Below are positions 33,497 to 42,307 of a stretch of 64,000 bases of DNA, in pieces. A program made the translations under genes and the position numbers. Positions within the stretch are counted from its first letter, which is position 1. Each line of letters starts with the position of its first letter. Under the pieces are notes generated by a model that saw only the letters and a list, made by a program, of their open reading frames with translations, did no database searches and was not told the origin of the DNA. The DNA comes from Jiella marina (lineage in GTDB: Bacteria > Pseudomonadota > Alphaproteobacteria > Rhizobiales > Rhizobiaceae), in the NCBI RefSeq assembly GCF_024359545.1, contig NZ_JAKQZG010000007.1:124001-188000 (forward strand). Direction: 5' to 3'.

Positions 33497-34969
33497 TCAC
33501 CTCGCCACCGCGAGCGCCTCCTTCAGCCTCTCGATCCCCGGGCCGATCATCGCCGTTTCGATCGCTGCGAAGCCGAGCCTCAGATAGTTTTCGTGCGCGG
33601 CGCGTTCGCGAAAATGGACGTCGCCCGCCTCGACGTAGACCCCGCGCGCGGCGGCCTCCTCCTGAACCCGCCCGGCTGAGATGCCGTCGGGCAGGCGGAG
33701 CCAGACGGCCGAGCCGCCGGTCGTGATCGTTGCGGCGCAGTTGGGGAGTTGGCGTTCGATTTCGGTCAGCATGGTCGTCCAGCGCCGGGCGAGGACCTCC
33801 TGCTGGCGGCGGATATGGGCGTCGTAGTGGCCTTCGGAGAGGAACAGCGCCATGGCGCGTTGGTCCAGAGTCGAGGGGTGGCGGTAGTTCAGCCGGCGCA
33901 GCGCCCGCAGCTCCACGATGACCGGCGCCGGCGCGACCACGAAGCCGAGCCGGAGGCCGGGAAAGAGGGGCTTGGACAGGCTGCCGACATGCAGGATCCG
34001 GCCGGTCCGGTCGAGCGCCCGCAGCGCGTGCTGGCGCGGGCCGACATAGTTCAGCTCGTGCTCGTAGTCGTCCTCGATCACCAGACAGTCATGGCGCCGC
34101 GCGGCCTCCAGGAGCGCAAGCCGGCGCGGCATGGTCATCGTCACATTGGTCGGCGCCTGATGGCTCGGCGTGACATAGACGAGATCGCAGTCTGACAGTC
34201 GGTCGTCGACCCTCACGCCGCTGGCGTCGACCGGGAGGTCGACGATCTCGGCCCCTTCCAGTTCGAAGATGTTGCGGGCGTCGGCGTAGCCGGGATTTTC
34301 CATGCCGACCTTGACGTCAGGTCCGCACATAAGCCGGGCGAGGAGGGAGAGCGCGTTCTGTGCGCCGATCGTCACCAGGATTTCGTCCGGCGCCGCACTG
34401 AAGCCCCGACGGGGCAGCATGCGCCGAATGATCTGCTCGACCAGCGCCGGGTCGTCGGCATCGACCCGGTCGGTCATCCAGTGGCGAACATGCTCGGTGC
34501 GGCTGACCTGCCGCACGCAGTCGCGCCAACGGCTGAGCGAGGTCGGATCGGCGGCCACCTGCCCGTAAACGAAGGGGTAGGGATAGGGCTTCCAGTCGGT
34601 CGGCTTGCGGATGTTCGTCTGAAGCGACGGGCGGATGCGCATCCGCGCCAAGACATCGGGCGCCTTGTCCTTCGCATCGTGATCGGGCACCGCCGGGTGC
34701 GCCATGGCGCCGGCCTGATTGCGCAGGAACCGCTCGTCGACGAAGAAGCCGCGCCGGCCGACGGCTGTCAGATAGCCGTCCTCGGCCATGCGTTCATAGA
34801 CGAGGGTGACCGTGTTGCGCGAGACCTTGAGCTGTTGGGCGAGAACGCGGGTGGCCGGCAGCGGCTCGTGGGGGGCGATCGCGCCGGACAGGATCGCATC
34901 GACGATCCGCGCCTGGATCTGCTGCTGCAGCGGCTCGCCCATATCGAGCGGCGTGGTCATGGGATCCAT
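33497..34969 (-). CDS. MocR-type (GntR/aminotransferase fusion) regulator
   Basis: 490 residues. An N-terminal GntR winged helix (LQQQIQARIVDAIL, then LAQQLKVSRNTVTLVYERM) is joined to a full aminotransferase-like domain (ILVTIGAQNALSLLARL, VIEDDYEHEL, HVGSLSKPLFPGLRLGF with the PLP Lys). MocR proteins sense PLP adducts of amino compounds; TauR (taurine) and GabR (GABA) are examples. ATG 34969 has GGAG 6-10 bases upstream. The closest plausible targets are the aminotransferase/tauE promoter, which has matching repeats, and the cuyA/TauABC-like operon. Confidence 0.9.
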   Translation of the reverse strand: MDPMTTPLDMGEPLQQQIQARIVDAILSGAIAPHEPLPATRVLAQQLKVSRNTVTLVYERMAEDGYLTAVGRRGFFVDERFLRNQAGAMAHPAVPDHDAKDKAPDVLARMRIRPSLQTNIRKPTDWKPYPYPFVYGQVAADPTSLSRWRDCVRQVSRTEHVRHWMTDRVDADDPALVEQIIRRMLPRRGFSAAPDEILVTIGAQNALSLLARLMCGPDVKVGMENPGYADARNIFELEGAEIVDLPVDASGVRVDDRLSDCDLVYVTPSHQAPTNVTMTMPRRLALLEAARRHDCLVIEDDYEHELNYVGPRQHALRALDRTGRILHVGSLSKPLFPGLRLGFVVAPAPVIVELRALRRLNYRHPSTLDQRAMALFLSEGHYDAHIRRQQEVLARRWTTMLTEIERQLPNCAATITTGGSAVWLRLPDGISAGRVQEEAAARGVYVEAGDVHFRERAAHENYLRLGFAAIETAMIGPGIERLKEALAVAR

Positions 34970-35049
34970 GGCAGCTCCATTGGGACGGGCCCCGAGAGGC
35001 ATCGGTCCATATTGCGACGCAGCACTATAGGCGCGGCTCGGGGATCGCT

Positions 35050-35979
35050 TCAAATGCCTTCGGGCGAGGACTCCTCGACGGCCTTCCGTGCACTCTCGCG
35101 CAAAGCCTCCCAGACGCGGTTCACGGCCGTCGAGCGCGCTCCCGTCAGGCGCAGGGCGACGATGGTGAGCCGGGTCCGAGGCAGGACGTTGCCGAGATCG
35201 CTCAGCCTGCCGGCCGCCAGATCCTCCTCGACCAGGCTCTTCGGCAGCCATCCGACGCCGACGCCGTCCATGACCAGTTGTTTCATGGCGAGCGTCAGCG
35301 CCGTCTCGGCCCGCTTGCGCAGGAAGGAGGCGTTTGGAAAACGGGCGGCGATCTCCTGATTGAACACCTTTCCCAGAAAGACCTCGCTCGGATAGGCGAC
35401 GATGGAGATCTCGCCGCGGGCATAGTCCTCGTTCAGGCGGGAAAGATGCGGCGTCGGGAAGACCGGCACGAGCATCTCCGGGCCGATCACCAGGCTTTCC
35501 AGATACTCGCCGCCGACTGGCAGAGGTTCGGTCGCGGATTCGTAGAGAAGCGCGATTTCAGCCTGCCGGGTCAGAAGCTGGGCGTAGCATTCGTCACGAT
35601 TGGCCGATCTGAGGCGGATGTTGAGCGAGGGATCGGCAGACAGCGCCTTGACCAGCCCCGGCGCGACGGAGGTCGTCAGCGCGTGCTGGCTCGACAGGAC
35701 GATGTGGTTCTGGACGGCCCGGTCCTGGCGGCGGAGGTCGTTCTCCAGATCGCGAAGCCCGGCGGCAAGTTCCTGCAGCCGCTCGCGCTGGTTCCGGACG
35801 CCAGCCTTCATCTGCGCCGGCTTGCGGGCCCGATCGAGGAGTTCGACGCCGAGATGCGCTTCGATTGCCATGATCCGGCGCGAAAAGGCGGGCTGGGTGA
35901 CGAAGCGCTTCTGAGCGGCGGCGTTCAGCGACCCGGTGTCGAGAACCGCCAGCATATCCTCCAGCCATTCCAGTCGCAT
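35050..35979 (-). CDS. LysR-family regulator, divergent from cuyA
   Basis: 309 residues. N-terminal helix-turn-helix (LNAAAQKRFVTQPAFSRRIM) and a LysR substrate-binding domain. It faces cuyA across 117 bases holding a T-N11-A inverted repeat, the standard layout for a LysR activator and its target. It probably senses cysteate or a breakdown product. The MocR gene lies upstream in the same orientation 80 bases away. Confidence 0.9.
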   Translation of the reverse strand: MRLEWLEDMLAVLDTGSLNAAAQKRFVTQPAFSRRIMAIEAHLGVELLDRARKPAQMKAGVRNQRERLQELAAGLRDLENDLRRQDRAVQNHIVLSSQHALTTSVAPGLVKALSADPSLNIRLRSANRDECYAQLLTRQAEIALLYESATEPLPVGGEYLESLVIGPEMLVPVFPTPHLSRLNEDYARGEISIVAYPSEVFLGKVFNQEIAARFPNASFLRKRAETALTLAMKQLVMDGVGVGWLPKSLVEEDLAAGRLSDLGNVLPRTRLTIVALRLTGARSTAVNRVWEALRESARKAVEESSPEGI

Positions 35980-35996
35980 AAGGTGCGCCTCTCAAT

Positions 35997-36040
35997 ATGC
36001 AGAAGATGCATGATTACGGCGGAAATTTGCATTTGCACAA
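35997..36040. promoter_or_regulatory. LysR-type operator region before cuyA
   Basis: ATGCAGAAGATGCAT (35997-36011) is a 5-bp perfect inverted repeat that contains a T-N11-A box. A second element, TGCATTTGCA (36028-36037), is 31 bp further on towards cuyA. Recognition plus activation sites are the expected pair. Confidence 0.6.
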
Positions 36041-36096
36041 GGGCTTGCGATGGTGATGATCAGAAAGCGTGCAGTGTTTAGAAAAGCCGATCAGTT

Positions 36097-37119
36097 ATGC
36101 AGTTGTCCCGCTTTCCCCGTCTTCGCTTCGCCCATCTGCCGACGCCGCTGGAGCGTCTGGATCGGCTGAGCGAAGCGCTCGGCGGCCCGGAAATCTGGAT
36201 CAAGCGGGACGATTGCACGGGGCTTTCCACCGGCGGCAACAAGACCCGCAAGCTCGAATTTCTGATGGCCGAGGCGAAGGCGGAAGGCGCCGACATGGTG
36301 ATGACCCAAGGGGCCACCCAGTCGAACCATGCCCGCCAGACGGCCGCTGCCGCAGCAAAGTTGGGCATGGCCTGTCATCTTCTGCTCGAGGATCGCACGG
36401 GATCGCGGGAGATGGACTACACCGCCAACGGCAACGTCCTTCTCGACGATCTCCACGGCGCGAGCCGCGAGAAACGGCCGGGCGGGCTCGATATGAACGC
36501 CGAAATGGAGGCGGTCGCCGAGCGGTTCCGCGCTGCAGGCCGGCGAGTCTACACCATCCCCGGCGGCGGCTCGAACCCGACCGGCGCGCTCGGCTATGTG
36601 AACTGTGCCCACGAACTGATGGGACAGGCGAATGATGCGGGGCTTGCAATCGATGCGCTGGTCCATGCGACCGGCAGCGCCGGCACCCAGGCCGGGCTCG
36701 TCGTCGGCCTCAAGGCGATGAACGCCGATGTGGCGCTGCTCGGGATCGGCGTTCGTGCGCCGAAGGCGAAACAGGAGGGAAACGTCTTCGCCCTTGCTCA
36801 GGCCACGGCCGAGAAGATCGGGCTCGCCGGTCTGGTCGAACGCGCCGATGTGGTCGCGAACACCGACTATGTAGGCGAGGGCTACGGAATCCCTGCACCG
36901 AGTACGATCGAGGCGATCCGCATGTTCGCCGAGCTCGAAGGCATCCTTCTCGATCCGGTCTATTCCGGAAAGGGCGCTGCCGGGCTGATCGACCTCGTCA
37001 GAAAGGGCGAGTTCGCCAAGGGACAGCGCGTCGTATTTCTGCACACCGGCGGTTCGGCCGCCCTGTTCGGGTATCGCGGAGCCTTCGACGGGCCTTCTTC
37101 TGCGGGCGAGGCGCGATGA
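36097..37119 (+). CDS. cuyA: L-cysteate sulfo-lyase
   Basis: 340 residues of the ACC-deaminase/D-cysteine desulfhydrase fold. The first 50 residues ([34 protein letters not shown] with the PLP Lys) and [33 protein letters not shown] and [10 protein letters not shown] agree closely with CuyA of Ruegeria pomeroyi as I remember it. CuyA converts L-cysteate to pyruvate, sulfite and ammonium. D-cysteine desulfhydrase is the homologous alternative. It overlaps the DegT-type gene by 4 bases and is followed by a TauABC-like importer, which supports sulfonate use. No sulfite dehydrogenase or CuyZ-type exporter is adjacent; tauE at 29.5-30.2 kb might serve. Confidence 0.88.
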   Translation: MQLSRFPRLRFAHLPTPLERLDRLSEALGGPEIWIKRDDCTGLSTGGNKTRKLEFLMAEAKAEGADMVMTQGATQSNHARQTAAAAAKLGMACHLLLEDRTGSREMDYTANGNVLLDDLHGASREKRPGGLDMNAEMEAVAERFRAAGRRVYTIPGGGSNPTGALGYVNCAHELMGQANDAGLAIDALVHATGSAGTQAGLVVGLKAMNADVALLGIGVRAPKAKQEGNVFALAQATAEKIGLAGLVERADVVANTDYVGEGYGIPAPSTIEAIRMFAELEGILLDPVYSGKGAAGLIDLVRKGEFAKGQRVVFLHTGGSAALFGYRGAFDGPSSAGEAR

Positions 37120-38357
37120 GCGCCGCAAGCGATCCCATTCAGGCGCCTGCCGGGACGCCGGCCCGCTTCGAGCGGAGTTTCACCCAGCAGGAGCCGATTG
37201 CCGAGGATGCGATCGCGGCCGCCGTCGCGGTGCTGCGGTCGGGTCGTCTGCACCGCTACAACACGGTCGGTGACGAGCTGTCGCCTGCGGCCGAGCTGGA
37301 GCGGAACTTCGCCGCCTATCAGGGCGCACGCTACTGCCTTGCCTGCGCGTCCGGCGGCTATGCGCTGCAGATCGCCCTGCGGGCGGCGGGACTGAAAGCG
37401 GGTGAGCCGGTTCTGACCAACGCCTTCACTCTGGCCCCGGTGCCTGGCGCGATCGCGGCCGCCGGCGGCAGGCCTGTTCTGATCGAAATCACCGAAGACC
37501 TTGTAATCGACATCGACGATCTGGAGGCGAAGGCCAGGGCATCCGGCGCGCGCTTCCTGATGCTCTCCCACATGCGCGGCCATCTGGCGGATATGGAACG
37601 TCTGATGGCCCTTGCCGACCGGCTCGGCCTGATCGTGATCGAGGATTGCGCCCACACCATGGGCGCGGCGTGGAATGGCGTGAAAAGCGGCCGCTTCGGG
37701 CGGGCCGCCTGTTTCTCGACCCAGACGTACAAGCACATCAATTCCGGCGAAGGCGGACTTCTGACCTCCGACGACCCGGAGCTGATGGCTCGCGCCACGA
37801 TCCTGTCGGGCTCCTACATGCTCTACAGATGCCATGGCGCGGGGCCGGCCGACGCGGAATTCGAGGAACTGCGCCTCGACACGCCGAACCAGTCCGGACG
37901 CATGGACAATCTGCGCGCCGCGATCCTCCTGCCGCAACTGGCCCGGCTCGACGAGAATGTCGAACGCTGGAACGAGCGCTATCGGGTCATCGAGGCACGG
38001 CTTCGGGAGGTATCCAGCCTCCATCTGCCCGTTCGCCCGGCACCTGAACATTATGTGGGCAGCTCGATCCAGTTTCTGGCACCCGGTATCGACGAGGCGC
38101 GAGCAGAGGCTTTTCTCGAAGCCACCCGGAAACTCGGCGTCGACCTCAAATGGTTCGGCGCCGCCGCGCCGGTCGCCTTCACCAGCAGCCACAAGAGCTG
38201 GCGCTATGTCGACCCGCAGCTCCTGCCGCGCACCGATGCGGTCCTCGCCGGGCTGTTCGATATGCGAATTCCGCTGACCTTCAGCCTCGACGATTACCGG
38301 CATGTGGCGGAAATCATCGCGGTGTCGGCTCAGATGCTCGCTTCGGAGGTGCCGTGA
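37116..38357 (+). CDS. DegT/DnrJ/EryC1/StrS-type PLP aminotransferase
   Basis: 413 residues. Family landmarks: [14 protein letters not shown] (phosphate-binding turn), [11 protein letters not shown] (PLP Asp), [16 protein letters not shown] (Schiff-base Lys) and [14 protein letters not shown]. These enzymes usually aminate keto-sugars, with genes in polysaccharide or antibiotic clusters. Here no glycosyltransferase or nucleotide-sugar gene is near; the gene overlaps cuyA (ATGA) and precedes the importer, so a catabolic role on an amino-sulfonate is likely. I know of no characterised sulfonate DegT enzyme. The final stretch and total length are normal, with no sign of decay. Confidence 0.85.
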   Translation: MSAASDPIQAPAGTPARFERSFTQQEPIAEDAIAAAVAVLRSGRLHRYNTVGDELSPAAELERNFAAYQGARYCLACASGGYALQIALRAAGLKAGEPVLTNAFTLAPVPGAIAAAGGRPVLIEITEDLVIDIDDLEAKARASGARFLMLSHMRGHLADMERLMALADRLGLIVIEDCAHTMGAAWNGVKSGRFGRAACFSTQTYKHINSGEGGLLTSDDPELMARATILSGSYMLYRCHGAGPADAEFEELRLDTPNQSGRMDNLRAAILLPQLARLDENVERWNERYRVIEARLREVSSLHLPVRPAPEHYVGSSIQFLAPGIDEARAEAFLEATRKLGVDLKWFGAAAPVAFTSSHKSWRYVDPQLLPRTDAVLAGLFDMRIPLTFSLDDYRHVAEIIAVSAQMLASEVP

Positions 38358-38568
38358 TGGCACGTGGTTACGCCTCTCATCTCTTCCCGGGGCCCAGAAT
38401 TGCTCCCCCATGTCCTGCCTTTGCCCTTTGCGTCGTCTCTCGGCGCTTGGCCCATTGGCACGGCACGAACCTTGCTTGCCGAAAGGGCGAAGGCGCCGGA
38501 CGGCCAAGCGCACCGAACACCTCCTCCACGGAGGTGCGTGTCCATCCAGCCAACGAGTGGAGACCAGC

Positions 38569-39567
38569 ATGATCAAGAAACTAGCATCCATCCTCCTGGC
38601 GGGCATGGCCGTTTCGGCCATTGCCACGGGGCCTGCGGCCGCGCAGGAGACCGTGATCGTCGGCCATTTCGGCAACCCGACGCCTGATCAGGTGGCGGCT
38701 GCTGACGGCAAGTTCGAGGAAGCGACCGGCTGGAACATCGAATGGCGGAAATTCGCCGCCGGGACCGACGTCATCGCCGCCATGGCCTCCGGCGACGTCA
38801 ACGTTGCGGCCCTTGGCTCCTCGCCTCTGGCGATCGCCGCCAGCCAGGGTGTCGAACTGCAGATGTTCATGGTGGCCGAAGTCATCGGCACGGCGGAATC
38901 GCTCATCGTGCGCAACGGGTCCGGGATCGAATCCCTGGAGGATCTCGAGGGCAAGCGGATCGGCGTTCCGATCGGCTCCACGGCCCACTTCTCGCTGATG
39001 GGGGCACTCGACCATGCCGGGATCGATCCCTCCGAGATCACGATCATGAACATGCCGCCGGATCAGATCGTCGCCGCCTGGCAGCAGGACGCGATCGATG
39101 CCGGCTTCATCTGGGAGCCGGCCCAGTCCAGCCTGATGGAAAACGGCAGCCGACTGGTCGGTGCGGGCGAGACTGCCGAATGGGGTTATCCGACCTTCGA
39201 CGGCTGGGTTGTCAACAAGGCCTTCGCCGAAGCCAACCGCGACGCCATGGTGGCCTTCACCAAGACCATGGCCGAAGCCAACGACGCCTATCTCGCTGAC
39301 ACCGCGGCGTGGAACGCCGAAAGCGAGCCGGTCAAGGTGATCGCCGAGCGCACCGGCGCCGCGCCCGACCAGGTGCCGGCGGTGCTGGGTGGCTATACCT
39401 TCATCCCGCTCGACGAACAGGTTTCGAGCGGCTGGCTGGGCGAGAAGGGGGCCGAGGCGATGAAGTCGACGGCGGAGTTCCTGAAGTCAGCCGGCCGGAT
39501 CGACACGGTCGCCGAGGACTACATGCCCTTCGTCACCGACGAATATGCCAAGGCTGCGATGGAATAA
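38569..39567 (+). CDS. TauA/SsuA-like ABC binding protein
   Basis: 332 residues. Sec signal peptide (MIKKLASILLAGMAVSAIA, cleavage near AAAQE). GHFGNPTPDQVAAADGKF, FAAGTDVIAAMASGDVNVAALGSSP and GVPIGSTAHFSLMGAL follow taurine-binding TauA over its length. GGAG precedes the ATG at 38569. It sits 211 bases after the DegT gene and is followed by a hairpin and then the ATPase and permease. Ligand: taurine, cysteate or another small aminosulfonate. Confidence 0.85.
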   Translation: MIKKLASILLAGMAVSAIATGPAAAQETVIVGHFGNPTPDQVAAADGKFEEATGWNIEWRKFAAGTDVIAAMASGDVNVAALGSSPLAIAASQGVELQMFMVAEVIGTAESLIVRNGSGIESLEDLEGKRIGVPIGSTAHFSLMGALDHAGIDPSEITIMNMPPDQIVAAWQQDAIDAGFIWEPAQSSLMENGSRLVGAGETAEWGYPTFDGWVVNKAFAEANRDAMVAFTKTMAEANDAYLADTAAWNAESEPVKVIAERTGAAPDQVPAVLGGYTFIPLDEQVSSGWLGEKGAEAMKSTAEFLKSAGRIDTVAEDYMPFVTDEYAKAAME

Positions 39568-39585
39568 TATCGTTTGCAGGATGAG

Positions 39586-39611
39586 TGCGCCGCCGCGAAG
39601 CTGGCGGCGCA
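39586..39611 (+). terminator. Hairpin between binding protein and ATPase genes
   Basis: Perfect 9-bp arms (TGCGCCGCC, GGCGGCGCA) around GCGAAGCT, starting 18 bases after the binding-protein stop. No T-run. Same arrangement as after the other binding-protein genes in the window. Confidence 0.7.
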
Positions 39612-39647
39612 TTCGCACGATCGGGAAATCGGCTTGGGGCGCACGCC

Positions 39648-40433
39648 ATGGCACTCGAAATCAGTCAGGCTTCGGTGGAATTTCCAGCGGCGAACGGCCG
39701 GCCGCCGGTCGAGGCGCTGCGGCGGGTCGACCTGACCATCGAACCCGGAGACTTCACCGTCGCGCTGGGCGCTTCGGGATGTGGCAAGTCGACCCTTCTG
39801 AACCTGATTGCCGGTTTCCTGGCCCCGTCCTCCGGCGACATCCGCCTCGACGGCGCGGCGGTCGAGGGCCCGAGCGCCGATCGCTCGGTGGTATTCCAGA
39901 AACATGCCCTCCTGCCCTGGCTGAATGTCATTGACAACGTCGCCTTCGGGCTCAAGCTTCAGGGCACGCCCAAGGAACAGCGCTACGAGGTCGCGGAAAA
40001 GTTCATCGGCCTGCTGGGGCTGGCCGGATTCGAGAAGTCACCGGTCTATTCGCTCTCCGGCGGCATGCAGCAGCGCGTCGGGATCGCGCGGGCGCTCACC
40101 TGCGATCCCAAGCTCCTGCTCATGGACGAGCCGCTCGGCGCGCTTGATGCGCTGACGCGAGAACGGGCGCAGGAACTGATCCTCAGGATCTGGAAGGACA
40201 CCGGCAAGTCGGTGTTCTTCATCACCCACAGCGTCGAAGAGGCGCTGTTCATGGGGACGAGGCTGATCGTCATGTCGCCGCGTCCCGGCCGCATCGCCCA
40301 CACCTTCGATCTGCCCTTCTCGCAGCGCTTCTGCGACGGCGAGCCGGCGCGCCAGATCAAGGCATCCTCGGATTTCGTCTCGCTGCGCGAAGAGGTGCTC
40401 GCCATCATCTTCGCCGACGAGGAAGAAGAATGA
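39648..40433 (+). CDS. TauB/SsuB-like ABC ATPase
   Basis: 261 residues. Walker A GASGCGKST, Q-loop VVFQKHALLPWL, signature LSGGMQQRVGIARAL, Walker B LLLMDEPLGALD and switch His (FITHS) are all intact. VEEALFMGTRLIVMSPRPGRI is typical of taurine/nitrate/sulfonate ATPases. Cytoplasmic energy subunit of the importer with the flanking genes. Confidence 0.92.
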   Translation: MALEISQASVEFPAANGRPPVEALRRVDLTIEPGDFTVALGASGCGKSTLLNLIAGFLAPSSGDIRLDGAAVEGPSADRSVVFQKHALLPWLNVIDNVAFGLKLQGTPKEQRYEVAEKFIGLLGLAGFEKSPVYSLSGGMQQRVGIARALTCDPKLLLMDEPLGALDALTRERAQELILRIWKDTGKSVFFITHSVEEALFMGTRLIVMSPRPGRIAHTFDLPFSQRFCDGEPARQIKASSDFVSLREEVLAIIFADEEEE

Positions 40434-40464
40434 TCGTCACGCCAGCCAGCGAAGGTTTCGCACC

Positions 40465-41346
40465 ATGACCGATCACATCTCGACCAAGGCACCGGCCTGG
40501 CGCCAGACGGTGGGCGGCTGGATGGCGCAGTTCTCGCGCAGCCGTCCCACGCGGCCGGGCGAAACCTATGGCGTGCCCGGCCAGGGCGAGACCGTCGTTC
40601 TGAGCCTCGCGACGATCGCCGCCTTCATCTTCGTCTGGTGGCTGGTGACGGCGCTGGGGCTTGTGAAACCGCTCTTCGTGCCGTCCCCGCAGGCAATCCT
40701 GTCGAAGTTCGTCGACATATTGACCGCCGGCTTCACGGGCACGCCGCTCTGGGAGCATGCCGGCATCTCCGCGGCGCGCGTCTTCGGGGCGTTTCTTCTG
40801 GCCTGCGCCATCGGGGTGCCGTTGGGGCTGGCCATGGGCATGAGCCCGCTCGTGCGGGGCATCTTCGATCCTCCGATCGAGTTTTACCGGCCGATCCCGC
40901 CGCTCGCCTATCTGCCCTTGATGATCATCTGGTTCGGCATCGGTGAAGTGTCGAAGGTGCTCCTCATCTTCCTCTCGGTCTTCGCCCCGGTGGCTCTCGG
41001 TGCCAAGGCGGGCGTGCGATCCGCCGCGATCGAGCAGATTCACGCTGCCTACTCCTTTGGCGCCTCGCGCTGGCAGGTCCTGCGCTATGTCATCCTGCCT
41101 TCGGCCCTGCCGGAGATCCTCACCGCCATGCGGATCGGCATCGGCTTCGGCTGGACGACGCTGGTCGCTGCCGAAATGGTCGCCGCCACCAAGGGCATCG
41201 GCTACATGGTGCTGACGGCTTCGCAGTTCCTGCAGACTGCGACAGTCATCATGGGCATCATCGTGATCGCGGCGATCGCCTACGCCTTCGACCTCCTGAT
41301 GCGCTTCATCGAGCGACGCGTCGTGCCCTGGAAGGGCCGGATGTAG
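40465..41346 (+). CDS. TauC/SsuC-like ABC permease
   Basis: 293 residues with six to seven membrane segments. The cytoplasmic coupling loop reads AAYSFGASRWQVLRYVILPSALPEILTAM, the EAA-type loop of TauC proteins. PPIEFYRPIPPLAYLPLMIIWFGIGE is also characteristic. It starts 31 bases after the ATPase stop and completes the importer. Confidence 0.93.
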   Translation: MTDHISTKAPAWRQTVGGWMAQFSRSRPTRPGETYGVPGQGETVVLSLATIAAFIFVWWLVTALGLVKPLFVPSPQAILSKFVDILTAGFTGTPLWEHAGISAARVFGAFLLACAIGVPLGLAMGMSPLVRGIFDPPIEFYRPIPPLAYLPLMIIWFGIGEVSKVLLIFLSVFAPVALGAKAGVRSAAIEQIHAAYSFGASRWQVLRYVILPSALPEILTAMRIGIGFGWTTLVAAEMVAATKGIGYMVLTASQFLQTATVIMGIIVIAAIAYAFDLLMRFIERRVVPWKGRM

Positions 41347-41392
41347 GCCGCAGGCAACCGGGACGGGGTGCCGTGACTGAGATGGCGGTTCG

Positions 41393-42181
41393 ATGAGCAC
41401 TGCCGCTCTCCAGCCGCTCGGTTCGTTCAGCCGGGCCGGCCACGGGTCGACCGTGGTCCTCGTCCATGGCTATCTCGGCGGCGCCGCGATGTGGCGCAAT
41501 CAGATCGAGCGGTTTTCCGACATGTTCGACGTGATCGCGCCGGATCTGGCGGGTTTCGGCGAAGCGCATGCAGAAGCGAGTCCGGATCGGATCGAAGCCC
41601 ATGCGGAGTTCGTCCTCGATCTTCTGTCGCGGCTGGGCATCGAGCGGTTCGATCTCGTCGGTCATTCCATGGGCGGCATGATCGTGCAGGAGATGGCGCG
41701 CATGGCGCCCGAGCGAATTTCCCGTCTCGTTCTTTATGGCACCGGCCCACGTGGCGTCATGCCGGATCGGTTCGAGCCGATCGAAACCTCTCGGCAGCGC
41801 ATGCGTAGGGACGGCGTCGCCGCGACCGCCCGCCGGATCGCCGCGACATGGTTCCGCGACGGGGCGAATGCGCCCGCCTATCCGCTGTGCGCCGAGCTGG
41901 GCGCCCGCGTTTCGGTCGAGACGGCCATTGCAGGACTGGACGCGATGGAAGCCTGGGACGGCCGGGCCGGGCTTGCCGAGATCACCATGCCGACCCTGGT
42001 CCTTTGGGGCGACGGCGATCGCTCCTATGCCTGGCCGCAGCCGGAAGCGCTCTGGCGCGGGATTGCCGGTAGTCGGCTCGCGGTGGTGCCAGGCTGCGCC
42101 CACAACGTCCATCAGGAAAAGCCTTCGCTCTTCAATGCGCTGATCGCAGATTTTCTGGGTGTCGTCGGGCGTTCAGTCTGA
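41393..42181 (+). CDS. Alpha/beta hydrolase
   Basis: 262 residues. HGYLGGAAMW is the oxyanion-hole motif, GHSMGG the nucleophile elbow with Ser, the catalytic Asp lies near LVLWGDGDRS and the His in GCAHNVHQEKP. No signal peptide, so cytoplasmic. It starts 46 bases after the permease and is probably the last gene of the cuyA operon. The reaction is open: removal of an acyl group from an N-acylated aminosulfonate or ester cleavage would fit the neighbours, but the fold gives no specificity. Confidence 0.85.
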   Translation: MSTAALQPLGSFSRAGHGSTVVLVHGYLGGAAMWRNQIERFSDMFDVIAPDLAGFGEAHAEASPDRIEAHAEFVLDLLSRLGIERFDLVGHSMGGMIVQEMARMAPERISRLVLYGTGPRGVMPDRFEPIETSRQRMRRDGVAATARRIAATWFRDGANAPAYPLCAELGARVSVETAIAGLDAMEAWDGRAGLAEITMPTLVLWGDGDRSYAWPQPEALWRGIAGSRLAVVPGCAHNVHQEKPSLFNALIADFLGVVGRSV

Positions 42182-42307
42182 CGGACACTCCCGGAACTGA
42201 GACTTGTCGTTCTCCATTGTGCGGATGCCTTGCCGGCCTTGCGGATGCGCATTGCGCGGAAAGGTCCGGCGACACCCACCGCCTCTGCCGCGACGGGCAC
42301 GTCTTTC

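Noticed and set aside
37116-38357. Amino-sugar biosynthesis gene of a polysaccharide cluster
   Set aside because: No glycosyltransferase, nucleotide-sugar or export gene lies nearby; it is locked to cuyA and an importer.
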